A DNA stretch of 64,000 nucleotides from Nonomuraea sp. NEAU-A123. Its GTDB lineage: Bacteria; Actinomycetota; Actinomycetes; Streptosporangiales; Streptosporangiaceae. Location of the stretch: positions 62,001-126,000 of the forward strand of contig NZ_JAHFZZ010000026.1 of assembly GCF_018603905.1 (NCBI RefSeq), given 5' to 3'. This document shows, piece after piece, positions 8,579 to 16,339 of the stretch. A model generated the notes under the pieces. That model was given only the letters and a program-made list of their open reading frames with translations. It had not been told where the DNA came from and ran no database searches. The translations under genes and the position numbers were made by a program. Position 1 is the first letter of the stretch. Every line of letters starts with the position of its first letter.

Positions 8579-9376
8579 ATGTCTCCTGGCGAGGAGTTCG
8601 CGTGGGCGGTGGCCGGCTCGCGGAACGGCGGCGACGTCGAGGTACCGTACCGGCTGGCGCTGACCGAGGCGTTCCCGCTGTTCAAGACCCGGCCCCGCTA
8701 CACGGTCCGGCACCTGCTGAAGAGCGCGAAGGTGGGCGGCGCGCAGGTGCCCTACGTCCATGAGGCGCCGCCGCCCCGGCTGGAGCCCTCGGGGACGTCG
8801 TACGCCGAGACGCCCGAGTCCGTCTTCGCCTCCAGCGTCCGCGTGGCCGACCTAACCGAGGTCAAGGTCGGCGTGCCCGTGCCGAAGGGCGTGCTCGACG
8901 AGCCCGGCCTGCTCGCCGCCTTCGTCGACTACCGCGTGCTCGTCCGGCTGTCCACGGTCGAGAACGAGATCCTGCTGCACGGCTCGGGCGACGGCGCGAT
9001 CGACGGGCTGCTGCACCTGGCGGAGTCGCGGCACGCGCCGTTCGACGGAGATCCCGAGGACGTGCTGACGGCGGCGGCGGCCGAGGTCGAGGAGACCGGC
9101 GGCTCGTGCGACGGCATCGTGACCCATCCCGGCCTGTACTGGAAGCTCGTCCGCGACGGGGCGCTCGACCGGCTGGCGACGGCCGGCATCCGCGTCTCGC
9201 GCACCCGCATGATCGGCACGGGGGACGCGCTGCTCGGCGACTTCCGCGCCGCCGTGACGCTGCTCGACCCCGCGCAGTCCACGCTGCGGCTGCGCAGGGA
9301 CGCCGAGGTCATCGAGGCGAGCACGCGCGTCGGGCTGGCAGTACACCTGCCGCAGCACTTCCTGCTGGTCTCGTGA
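8579..9376 (+). CDS. HK97-fold shell protein, probable family 3 (natural-product) encapsulin
   Basis: A 265-residue protein with the layout of HK97-type capsid/encapsulin subunits. There is a polar N-arm and E-loop-like stretch (1-100), then a long spine helix (about 106-135) ending in VENEILLHGSGDGAIDGLL (128-145), the hallmark 'E..ll.G.G...G' of this fold. A P-domain with THPGLYWKL (182-190) follows, then an A-domain strand set with GTGDALLGDFRAAVTLLD (213-230) and a final beta/loop ending LPQHFLLVS. GGGGAGGGA precedes the ATG. No portal, protease, scaffold or terminase gene is nearby; neighbours are carbamoyltransferase (27 bases upstream) and SDR (13 bases downstream). Established knowledge: family 3 encapsulins sit in actinobacterial biosynthetic clusters. 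Function as an enzyme-loaded nanocompartment here is inference; a domesticated phage capsid is the alternative. Confidence 0.82.
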   Translation: MSPGEEFAWAVAGSRNGGDVEVPYRLALTEAFPLFKTRPRYTVRHLLKSAKVGGAQVPYVHEAPPPRLEPSGTSYAETPESVFASSVRVADLTEVKVGVPVPKGVLDEPGLLAAFVDYRVLVRLSTVENEILLHGSGDGAIDGLLHLAESRHAPFDGDPEDVLTAAAAEVEETGGSCDGIVTHPGLYWKLVRDGALDRLATAGIRVSRTRMIGTGDALLGDFRAAVTLLDPAQSTLRLRRDAEVIEASTRVGLAVHLPQHFLLVS

Positions 9377-9389
9377 GAGGTGTCCGACC

Positions 9390-10154
9390 ATGGACCTTGG
9401 GCTGAACGGACGGGTCGCGCTCGTGGCGGCGGCCAGCAGCGGGCTCGGGCTGGCCGTGGCCCGCACGCTGGCGGCCGAGGGCGCGCACGTCTCCATCTGC
9501 GCCCGCGAACCCGTACGGCTGGCGCGGGCGCACGCCGAGATCGACGCCGCCGGACCGGGACGGGTGCTCAGCACCAGCGTGGACGTGCGCGACGAGGCGG
9601 CCGTCGCCAAGTGGGTGCGGCGCACCGCCGACGAGTTCGGCTCGCTGCACATCGTGGTCAGCAGCTCGGGCGGGGTGCCGCACGGGTCGCTGGAGGAGTT
9701 CGACGTGTCCGTGTACCGGCGGGCCCTGGAGGACAACACGATCCCGCACGTGAGCGTCGTGCTGGCCGCCCTGCCCCACCTGGACACCGGCTGGGGCAGG
9801 GTGCTGATGCTCACCTCCGAGGCGGTACGCCAGCCGCTGCCCCTGACCGGCCTGTCGGCCGTGGCGCGGCTGGGCGTGCTGGGCTTCGCCAAGGGGCTGG
9901 TGCCGAGCCTCGGCCCGCGCGGCATCACCGTGAACGTCCTCGCCCAGGGCTTCCACCGCACCCCCGCCCTCGACCACCAGTTCGGCGACGAGGCGGACGC
10001 GGCGCTGGCGCGGGTGGCGGAGGGCCTGCCGATGCGCAGGATCGGGCGGCCCGGCGACTTCGGGGCGATCGCCGCGTTCCTGGCCAGTGAGCACACCTCC
10101 TTCATCACGGGCGTGGTGCTGCTGGTGGACGGCGGCAACACCCGCGGCCTATGA
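9390..10154 (+). CDS. SDR-family oxidoreductase lacking the canonical YxxxK
   Basis: A 254-residue Rossmann protein directly downstream of the shell gene. The cofactor loop is AAASSGLGLAVA, with ICARE after strand beta2 favouring NADP(H), and the C-terminus GVVLLVDGGNTRGL is typical. The catalytic region reads LTSEAVRQPLPLTGLSAVARLGVLGFAKGL: the Ser is present, but where classical SDRs have Tyr-x-x-x-Lys the aligned residues are Leu and Ala/Arg. A subgroup of FabG-like proteins shares this LSxxxR pattern, so it may use another residue or be a non-catalytic or altered enzyme. Its TGA overlaps the ATG of the MFS gene. It likely acts on the cluster's intermediate; cargo status is open. Confidence 0.85.
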   Translation: MDLGLNGRVALVAAASSGLGLAVARTLAAEGAHVSICAREPVRLARAHAEIDAAGPGRVLSTSVDVRDEAAVAKWVRRTADEFGSLHIVVSSSGGVPHGSLEEFDVSVYRRALEDNTIPHVSVVLAALPHLDTGWGRVLMLTSEAVRQPLPLTGLSAVARLGVLGFAKGLVPSLGPRGITVNVLAQGFHRTPALDHQFGDEADAALARVAEGLPMRRIGRPGDFGAIAAFLASEHTSFITGVVLLVDGGNTRGL

Positions 10155-11290
10155 CCTGGGCGCGGACGTTCGCCGGGCTGGTGGCCGCGCTGTTCGCCAC
10201 GTTCACGGCGTTCGGCGCGGCGGTGCCGGTGATCCCGCGGCTGGTGACGGAGGAACTGGGCGGCACCCCCTTCGCCGTCGGCGCAGCCTTCACCTCGACC
10301 GCGGCGGTGACGCTGGCGCTGCGCCCCTACGGCGGGCAGCTCGCGCAGCGGTTCGGCAGCCGCCGGTTGATGCTGGCCGGGTCGGCGCTGGCCGCCGTCA
10401 TCGGCGCCATGTACGCGCTCCCGTGGGGCCTGCCGGGCCTCATCGCCACCCGGCTGATCATGGGCATCGCCGAGGCGCTGCTCTTCACCGCGGGCTCGGT
10501 GTGGACGGTGCAACTCGCGCCCGAGAGCCGCCGGGGCCAGATCGTCGGCTGGTACGGCCTGGCCATGTGGGGCGGCTTCATGGCCGGTCCCGCCCTGGGC
10601 GAGTCGCTGTACCGCCTCGGCTCCTACCCGGCGGTATGGGCCGCCGCCGTGGTCCTGCCGCTCCTCGCCGTCGCGGTACTGAGCCGGCTGCCGGCCGGCG
10701 CGCGGCTGCCCGTCGTGTCGCGCAAGCTCATCCCGGGCGCGGCGGTGCTGCCGGGGCTGGCGCTGGGGGCGGGGGCCTTTGGGTACGGCGTGCTGGTCGG
10801 CTTCGGCGCGCTGGCCCTGGCTGCCAGGGGGATCTCGAACGGGCCGGTGCTGCTGAGCGTCTTCAGCGCCGCGTACATCGCGACGCGGCTCGTGGCCGGG
10901 CGCCTGCCCGACCGGCTCGGCCCGATGCCGGTCATCGTCGTGTCGAGCCTCGCGGAGGCCGTCGGCCTGGCCATGATCGGATTCGCGCCCGGCTGGTGGG
11001 TGGCGGCGGCGGGGGCGGTGCTGTCGGGGGCCGGGTTCACCCTGCTCTACCCGTCGCTCGCGATGATCACGATCAGCCGGGCGCCGGAGCCGGAGCGGGG
11101 GGCGGCGCTGGGGGCGCTGAGCTCGCTGTACGACATCTTCTTCGGGCTCGCGGGGCTGGTCGGCGGGGTGGTCGCGGACATCAGCTATCCGGGGACGTTC
11201 GCGTTGGCCGCGGTCGTGGTGCTCGGCTCCCTGGCCCTCGGCCCGCTGGCGACACGTCCGGTCTCTGTACGGCCGGACCGGTCAGGTTGA
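10151..11290 (+). CDS. MFS transporter, probable product exporter
   Basis: A 379-residue inner-membrane protein with about 11-12 hydrophobic segments. The MFS loop 2-3 signature is recognisable as GGQLAQRFGSRRLMLAG, and a related AGRLPDRLGPMP repeat stands in the second half. ATG 10151 overlaps the SDR stop (ATGA), so it belongs to the cluster's rightward operon. The natural role is proton-driven export of the finished compound and self-protection. Substrate cannot be read from sequence. The 3' end overlaps the convergent regulator gene by 9 bases (11282-11290). Confidence 0.85.
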   Translation: MTWARTFAGLVAALFATFTAFGAAVPVIPRLVTEELGGTPFAVGAAFTSTAAVTLALRPYGGQLAQRFGSRRLMLAGSALAAVIGAMYALPWGLPGLIATRLIMGIAEALLFTAGSVWTVQLAPESRRGQIVGWYGLAMWGGFMAGPALGESLYRLGSYPAVWAAAVVLPLLAVAVLSRLPAGARLPVVSRKLIPGAAVLPGLALGAGAFGYGVLVGFGALALAARGISNGPVLLSVFSAAYIATRLVAGRLPDRLGPMPVIVVSSLAEAVGLAMIGFAPGWWVAAAGAVLSGAGFTLLYPSLAMITISRAPEPERGAALGALSSLYDIFFGLAGLVGGVVADISYPGTFALAAVVVLGSLALGPLATRPVSVRPDRSG

Positions 11291-11953
11291 CATGAGGCCG
11301 GAGCGGTAGGCGAAGGAGACCAACTGGGCCCGGTCCTTGGCCTTCAACTTCGCGCGGAGCCGGTGCAGATGGGTGCGTACCGTACTGACCCCGATGTACA
11401 ACTCACCCGCCACCTCCTCGGTCGACCGGCCCTGCGCGACCAGGAGCAGAACCTGCTGCTCGCGCGGCGTCAGCCCGGCCAGCGTGGGCTGGTCCAGCTC
11501 GGCGGGAGGGGGCTCCCGCTGCCTGAACCAGTCGACCAGCCGCTGCGTCACCACGGGGGAGAGCATGGTCTGCCCCCGGCCCGCCGCCCTGATGACGGCG
11601 ACGACCTCGTCCTGGGTGGAATCCTGGGTCAGCAGCCCGTTCGCTCCGGCGCGCAGCACGTCGGTGACCGTCTGATCGGTGTGGTCGACGGTGAACACGA
11701 CCACACGAGGCTCGGGGTCCAGCTTCTCGGCCCGTAATCGCTGGATCAGCTCCAGTCCGGACAGCCCGCCCAGTGTCAGTCCGGTGACGACCACCTCGGG
11801 GTGATGCTTGCGGGCGAGCATGATCGCATGGACTCCGCTGTCGGTGGTCTCGACCACGTTGACGTCGTGCCGGGACGCCAAGATCGTCAATAGGCCGAAC
11901 CGGGTGATCGCGTATTTATCACAGATAATCACTCTTAGTGACGCATTGTACAT
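11282..11953 (-). CDS. NarL/LuxR-type regulator with degenerate receiver
   Basis: A 223-residue two-domain protein. The N-terminal part (about 5-120) has receiver-like order, but the phospho-acceptor Asp is replaced: PEVVVTGLTLGG has Gly58 where VVxMDLxMP is normal. The conserved Lys is also lost (GANGLLTQDS, Gln110), and only one Asp of the acidic pocket remains (CDKYA). The C-terminal GerE/LuxR helix-turn-helix is intact (LTPREQQVLLLVAQGRSTEE...STVRTHLHRLRAKL, about 158-215). It should bind DNA without classical phosphorylation, perhaps sensing a ligand, and is the obvious candidate regulator of the adjacent cluster. The 153 bases upstream (11954-12106) are AT-richer than their surroundings and probably hold its promoter. 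Confidence 0.87.
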   Translation of the reverse strand: MYNASLRVIICDKYAITRFGLLTILASRHDVNVVETTDSGVHAIMLARKHHPEVVVTGLTLGGLSGLELIQRLRAEKLDPEPRVVVFTVDHTDQTVTDVLRAGANGLLTQDSTQDEVVAVIRAAGRGQTMLSPVVTQRLVDWFRQREPPPAELDQPTLAGLTPREQQVLLLVAQGRSTEEVAGELYIGVSTVRTHLHRLRAKLKAKDRAQLVSFAYRSGLMST

Positions 11954-12106
11954 GCGAACTCTTTTCCGTGATTTCTGGGCAGCATGTCACATCTGTTCGG
12001 TTATGCCGTGGCACGAAGCCAAAAATCAGGGTTTGGACCTTTTTTCGACTCTGAGCTGGAGTGGTGCGTAAGACGGCCTGTCATACGGGTAGAGGGTGAC
12101 GCCTGT

Positions 12107-12664
12107 TTACTGCTCGGACAGCAGGAACAGCGTGTAGACCGCCAGCGACGCGGCGTCCGCGATCTCGCCGGTGCGGATCATGGCCTCGAAGTCGCCGCGC
12201 CTGAACCACCGGTGCAGCAGGTCCTGCTCCTCGACCTCCAGCTCGTTGGGCCCCGGCTCCAGCCCTGTGGCCACGAACACGTCGAAGACCTGGGACGACA
12301 TGCCCTTGGCGGAGTTCAGGCGGCCCAGGTGCCGCATGTGCGCCGCCGTCAGTCCCGTCTCCTGACGCAGCTCCTCGTGCGCCAGGTGCTCGGGGTCGCC
12401 GGTCGCCATGTGCGGGAACGCGCCCTGCGGGAACTCCCACGAGCGGGCGCGGATCGGATAGCGGTACTGCTCCACCAGATGCAGCCCGTCGTTCTCGATC
12501 GGGATGACCAGCGCGTAATCGGGCTTCTCCACATAGGAGTAGATGCCTTCGGAACCGTCCAGGCGGCGGATGCGGTCCTCGCGCATGCGTAGATACGGGC
12601 TCTCGTAGACGACCTGGGTCGAGAGGCGCCTGATGGGGTGTTCGCTGTCCGGTCGTCCGTCCAT
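12107..12664 (-). CDS. Nudix hydrolase, ADP-ribose pyrophosphatase-like
   Basis: A 185-residue Nudix-fold protein. The core ARSWEFPQGAFPHMATGDPEHLAHEELRQETGL is split here only by position: WEFPQGA leads into the Nudix helix EELRQETGL. The helix keeps the Glu pair around the metal site but has Glu for the usual Arg and Gln for one Glu of REUxEE. It resembles enzymes that hydrolyse ADP-ribose or ADP-sugars; whether the altered helix is fully active is uncertain. The ATG lies 5 bases after the cupin stop, so both form a small leftward operon. Confidence 0.75.
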   Translation of the reverse strand: MDGRPDSEHPIRRLSTQVVYESPYLRMREDRIRRLDGSEGIYSYVEKPDYALVIPIENDGLHLVEQYRYPIRARSWEFPQGAFPHMATGDPEHLAHEELRQETGLTAAHMRHLGRLNSAKGMSSQVFDVFVATGLEPGPNELEVEEQDLLHRWFRRGDFEAMIRTGEIADAASLAVYTLFLLSEQ

Positions 12665-12669
12665 GATCC

Positions 12670-13224
12670 CTACTGGGCTCGCGCGGTGAAGTCGGCGAAG
12701 TCGAATCCCGGCGAGACGACGCAGCTCACCAGGACCTCCTCGCCGGCGGCCGGTCTGGCCGACTGCCACACCCCGCCCGGGACCACGGCCTGCGGCACCT
12801 GGCCGTCCTCGACCAGCGGGCCGAGGATGACGGTCTCGTCGCCGACGGTCAGGCTCAGCGGGCCGCCCCGGTGCCACAGCCACACCTCGTCGGACCGGAC
12901 CACGTGCGGGACCGACTCCTCGCCTGGCCCCAGCAGGAAGTAGATGCCGGTGGCGGAGGCCCGGGCGCCGGGGTAGCCGGCGGGCAGGAAGGAGACGGGC
13001 GCCCGCCAGGTCTCACGGAACCAGCCGCCCTCGGGGTGGGGCAGCAGGTCCAGGGCCTGGGCGATGGGCGGACGGTCCACGAACGCGATGGCCGCGCCGG
13101 TGACGTCCCGGCGCAGGAAGCGGGTGCCGTCGAGGACCAGTTGGCCGTCCAGCTCGCTGGCCAGGGCCGCAGCCTCGTCGGCGACCTCGACGGACGGGCC
13201 ACTGGGATAGATCGTCAGCTCCAC
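12670..13224 (-). CDS. DUF985-type cupin protein
   Basis: A 184-residue protein with GTG start. From about residue 60 it shows the DUF985 cupin pattern in order: LLPHPEGGWFRETW, ATGIYFLL, HVVRSDEVWLWHRGGPLSL, VPQAVVPGGVWQSA and VVSPGFDFADF. The family is a single-domain cupin of unknown, possibly sugar- or nucleotide-related function, and acts in the cytosol (no signal peptide). The first ~55 residues are an extension not typical of the minimal family. It starts 110 bases from the divergent SWIM operon and is coupled to the Nudix gene, which hints at nucleotide-sugar housekeeping. Confidence 0.8.
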   Translation of the reverse strand: MELTIYPSGPSVEVADEAAALASELDGQLVLDGTRFLRRDVTGAAIAFVDRPPIAQALDLLPHPEGGWFRETWRAPVSFLPAGYPGARASATGIYFLLGPGEESVPHVVRSDEVWLWHRGGPLSLTVGDETVILGPLVEDGQVPQAVVPGGVWQSARPAAGEEVLVSCVVSPGFDFADFTARAQ

Positions 13225-13334
13225 GGGGGTGATCCTATGCGGTCGGTATTCCGGCCGTGGTGAGGCGTGGCGGGCGGAACGTCGGGTCGTCCACGATATG
13301 GATCTTCTTCGCGGATCCGGTGGAGCGGCGGTAA

Positions 13335-15005
13335 TTGTCGGTCGGCCTGGCTAGTCTGCGGCAAGTGATCGAACGGTGGAGCCGTGATCAGGTGCTCGCT
13401 CTCGCCCCCGACGCCTCGTCCCAGAAGGCGGCGCAGGGTGTGGCGGCACCCGGCAAATGGACGTTGCGCGGCATGACTGACGACGTGCTGTTCGGCGCGT
13501 GCAAGGGGAGCGGGGCCACGCCCTACATGGCGTGTGTCGATCTCTCCGAGCCCGCATATCGGTGCAGTTGCCCCAGCCGGAAGTTCCCGTGCAAGCACGC
13601 GCTCGGGCTGCTGCTCATGTGGTCGGCGGACGGGGTGCCCGCCGCCGACGCGCTGCCCCCGTGGGCGGCGGAGTGGGTCGCCCAGCGCACCGAACGCGCC
13701 GCGAAGGCGGCGGCCAAGCTCGAGGCCGCCCGCGCCCGAGCCGCCGCAGAAGCCGCTGGCGACCCGGAGTTGGCGGACGGGCAGGCATGGGACTCGGCGC
13801 CGGATGCTGGGCTGGGCTCGGGCGCTGATCTGGGCTCGGGTACGGCCTCCGGTTCGGACTCGGGTGGTGGGCCGGGCTTGGGGTCGGGTGCGGGTGCGGC
13901 CTCCGGGTTGGGCGAGGGCTCTGCCTCGGGCGGGGGCTCGGGTGGTGGGGTGGGCGTGGCGGCTGGCGGTGGCTCCGGTCTGGGGGCGTCGGCCACAGGT
14001 ACGTCGGGTGGTGGGCGGGGTGCGGGGGCCGAGTCCGTACGGCATGCGCGGGTGGCCGCCGGGCTTGCCGAGCTCGAACGGTGGCTGGCCGACCAGGTGC
14101 GGCAGGGTTTGGCGGGGACCGACGCCGACGAGTGGGACGAGCTGGCCAAGCGCCTCGTCGACGCTCAGGCGCCGGGTGTCGCCAACGCCCTCTCCCGGCT
14201 ACGGGAGGTGCGCATGGCCGACGACTGGCCGAGCCGGTTGCTGGCCGAATACTCGCTGATCAACCTGCTGGCGGTCGCCTACCGGCGGCGGGCCGAGCTG
14301 CCGGGGCCGTTGCGCCAGACCGTCCTGATCCGTGCGGGCTTCCCCGTCGCACGGGAGGACGTGCTGGCCCGGCCGGTGGTGCGCGACCGTTGGCACGTGG
14401 TGGGCAGGCGCGACGAGGAGCACGACCGGCTGATCGCCCGCCGGGTCTGGCTCCGGGGCCACGACACGGGCCGGGCGGCGCTGGTCCTCTCGTTCGCCGC
14501 CTCCGGCCAGCCGCTCGACGCCTCGCTGGTCACCGGCACCACGATCGACGCCGACGTCGCCTTCTACCCAGGCGCCGCACCCCTCCGCGCCCTGGTAGCC
14601 ACCCGCCACCCCACCCCTCGGGGTGTCCCCGCTGACCGGAGCGCCCTTACCGGTCAGAGCGACGCCACCGACCCGAGGGTGCTTGCCGGTCAGAGGGAAG
14701 CCGCTGGCCGGGGTGATTTCGGTGGCCGGGTCCCGCCGGGGGTGTCGCCGGAGGAGGCGCTTGGTGAGATCGCCGCCGCCGTCGCCGCCGATCCGTGGAC
14801 CGATTCCTGGCCTGTCGTGCTGGCGGGCGTGGTTCCCGGCCGTACGTCCGTGGGCGGGTTCCCGTTGCACCCGAGGTCCCGCGATCCGTGGCGGCTGATC
14901 GCCGTATCCGGTGGGCGTCCGGTGACGGTGGCCGCCGAGTGGACGCCGCTGGGCCTGCGCCCGCTGACCACCTGGGCCGACGACGGAACGGCGGTGATCC
15001 TGTGA
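13335..15005 (+). CDS. SWIM zinc-finger protein, first gene of MoxR/VWA operon
   Basis: A 556-residue protein read from TTG 13335, which follows GGTGGAG at suitable spacing; a GTG at 13365 is the alternative. The SWIM motif CxCx6CxH is exact: C77, C79, C86, H88 in YRCSCPSRKFPCKHALGLLL. Before it lies the conserved LALAPDASSQKAAQG stretch. Residues 157-232 are an almost pure Gly/Ser/Ala linker, after which a helical domain and a C-terminal domain follow. SWIM modules bind DNA or protein. The stop overlaps the GTG of the DUF5691-like gene (GTGA). Precise role unknown; probably recognition of the complex's target. Confidence 0.85.
   Translation: MSVGLASLRQVIERWSRDQVLALAPDASSQKAAQGVAAPGKWTLRGMTDDVLFGACKGSGATPYMACVDLSEPAYRCSCPSRKFPCKHALGLLLMWSADGVPAADALPPWAAEWVAQRTERAAKAAAKLEAARARAAAEAAGDPELADGQAWDSAPDAGLGSGADLGSGTASGSDSGGGPGLGSGAGAASGLGEGSASGGGSGGGVGVAAGGGSGLGASATGTSGGGRGAGAESVRHARVAAGLAELERWLADQVRQGLAGTDADEWDELAKRLVDAQAPGVANALSRLREVRMADDWPSRLLAEYSLINLLAVAYRRRAELPGPLRQTVLIRAGFPVAREDVLARPVVRDRWHVVGRRDEEHDRLIARRVWLRGHDTGRAALVLSFAASGQPLDASLVTGTTIDADVAFYPGAAPLRALVATRHPTPRGVPADRSALTGQSDATDPRVLAGQREAAGRGDFGGRVPPGVSPEEALGEIAAAVAADPWTDSWPVVLAGVVPGRTSVGGFPLHPRSRDPWRLIAVSGGRPVTVAAEWTPLGLRPLTTWADDGTAVIL
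13803..14030 (+). repeat. Low-complexity Gly/Ser-coding tract
   Basis: Degenerate GGCTCGGGTGCG-type repeats encode residues 157-232 of the SWIM protein as a Gly/Ser/Ala linker. The tract is not needed for the SWIM motif and probably varies in length between strains. Confidence 0.7.
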
Positions 15006-16339
15006 CCTGGGAGGATCTGGCTTCGACGGCGCTGGTGGGCACCGACCGCAGACCGTACGAGGGAGAGCTGCTCGAAAGCGCCGCCGTGGAGGTGGTGCGC
15101 CGTCGCGCCGGTCAGCAACTCGGCGGGACGACCGAGCAGGAGCACCAGGCTCACGATGAGGAGTTGCCCGCCGTGACCGCGCGGGCGGCCGAGCGTCTGG
15201 CCAGGATCTTGGGCGGCGAGTACGACCGCCTGCTCCCCGAATGGCTGGCCGCCGCGTCCTCGGCAGGCCGCATGGTGCCTCCGTACGTTCTGCCCGAGTT
15301 GCTGGACCGGGGCAGGCGCGACCAGTCGATCAGGTCCCACCTCGGCCTGGTCGCCGGGCAGCGCGGCAGGTGGCTGGCCGCCCTGAACCCGGCCTGGGCG
15401 TACCTGCTCGAAGAGCCGACCGGCGAGACGTGGGAGCTGGGCAGCCCGGCCGACCGCCGCGCCTACCTGAGCCACCTCAGGAGGCAGGAGCCCAAGCGGG
15501 CCAGGGAGTTGCTGGAGACGGGCTGGGAGCGCGAGGAGCCCGACGATCGGGCGGCGTTCGTCGAGGTGCTGGCCGACGGCCTGTCCATGGACGATGAGCC
15601 GTTCCTGGAGCAGACCCTCGACGACCGCAGGCGAGAGGTACGCCAGCAGGCCGCCAACCTCCTCACCCGCCTGCCCGAGTCGCGGCTGGCCCAGCGCATG
15701 GCCGTACGCGCTCGAAGCTGCCTGACCTTCACCAGGGGCACGATCACCGTCGAGGCGCCCAAAGCGTGCGACCCGGCGATGGAGCGCGATGGCATCCGGG
15801 CCAAGCCCCCGAGGGGGATCGGCGAGCGGGCCTGGTGGCTCCAGCAGGTCGTCGCCCGCGCGCCGCTCGGGCTCTGGGGCAGGCCCGCCAGGCTGCTCAA
15901 GATGAAGATCCCCGACTGGGACGCCGAGGTGAAGGCCGCCTGGGTGCGCGCGGCCGTGCTGCAGCGGGATCCGGAGTGGGCGCGGGCGATGTTCGCGTGG
16001 GACCCGATCGCGGATCTGCTGGAGGCGCTGGGGCCGGACGAGCAGCAGCGGCTCGCCGCTGATTTCGTGAAAGAGCATGACCTGGACAGCCAATTGATCA
16101 TGGTGCTGGGCGGCGTGTCCTCGCACTGGCGGGAGGGCCTGGCGACGGCCGTCCTCCGCAAGATCATCAAGGTGGCCACCACCCAGCCGTGGAACCTCGG
16201 CGAGCTGATCAAACTGGCCGGCGAGCGCATCGACCCGTCGCTCGCCGAGCTGGCCGAAAACTACTCGCCCGTGCCGCCCATTCAGCAGGTCGCCGCCCTG
16301 CTGCGCTTCCGTGCCGACATGTTGAAGGAGCTCTCATGA
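15002..16339 (+). CDS. DUF5691-like protein of the MoxR/VWA operon
   Basis: A 445-residue cytosolic protein, mostly helical. It begins MTWEDLASTALVGTDRR (GTG start overlapping the SWIM stop) and continues with HEAT-like helical pairs such as SHLRRQEPKRARELLETGW, DDRAAFVEVLADGLS and DDRRREVRQQAANLLTRLPES. This start and the operon position match what I know as DUF5691, a family without known activity found beside SWIM, MoxR and VWA genes. I see no catalytic motif. The helical repeats suggest a scaffold linking the ATPase and its substrate. The TGA overlaps the MoxR ATG (ATGA), so the subunits are probably made in fixed ratio. Confidence 0.75.
   Translation: MTWEDLASTALVGTDRRPYEGELLESAAVEVVRRRAGQQLGGTTEQEHQAHDEELPAVTARAAERLARILGGEYDRLLPEWLAAASSAGRMVPPYVLPELLDRGRRDQSIRSHLGLVAGQRGRWLAALNPAWAYLLEEPTGETWELGSPADRRAYLSHLRRQEPKRARELLETGWEREEPDDRAAFVEVLADGLSMDDEPFLEQTLDDRRREVRQQAANLLTRLPESRLAQRMAVRARSCLTFTRGTITVEAPKACDPAMERDGIRAKPPRGIGERAWWLQQVVARAPLGLWGRPARLLKMKIPDWDAEVKAAWVRAAVLQRDPEWARAMFAWDPIADLLEALGPDEQQRLAADFVKEHDLDSQLIMVLGGVSSHWREGLATAVLRKIIKVATTQPWNLGELIKLAGERIDPSLAELAENYSPVPPIQQVAALLRFRADMLKELS

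Noticed and set aside
8579..9376. Prophage remnant, based on the capsid-like protein
   Set aside because: No portal, protease, terminase, integrase or attachment repeat is present, and flanking genes are tailoring enzymes in the same operon with matching codon use.
12107..13224. Nudix and cupin genes as part of the shell cluster
   Set aside because: They are separated from the regulator by an AT-rich gap, form their own unit, and look like general metabolism; membership cannot be excluded but is not supported.
13803..14030. CRISPR-like or minisatellite array
   Set aside because: The repeats are degenerate, in frame, and encode a Gly/Ser linker; there are no spacers or adaptation genes.
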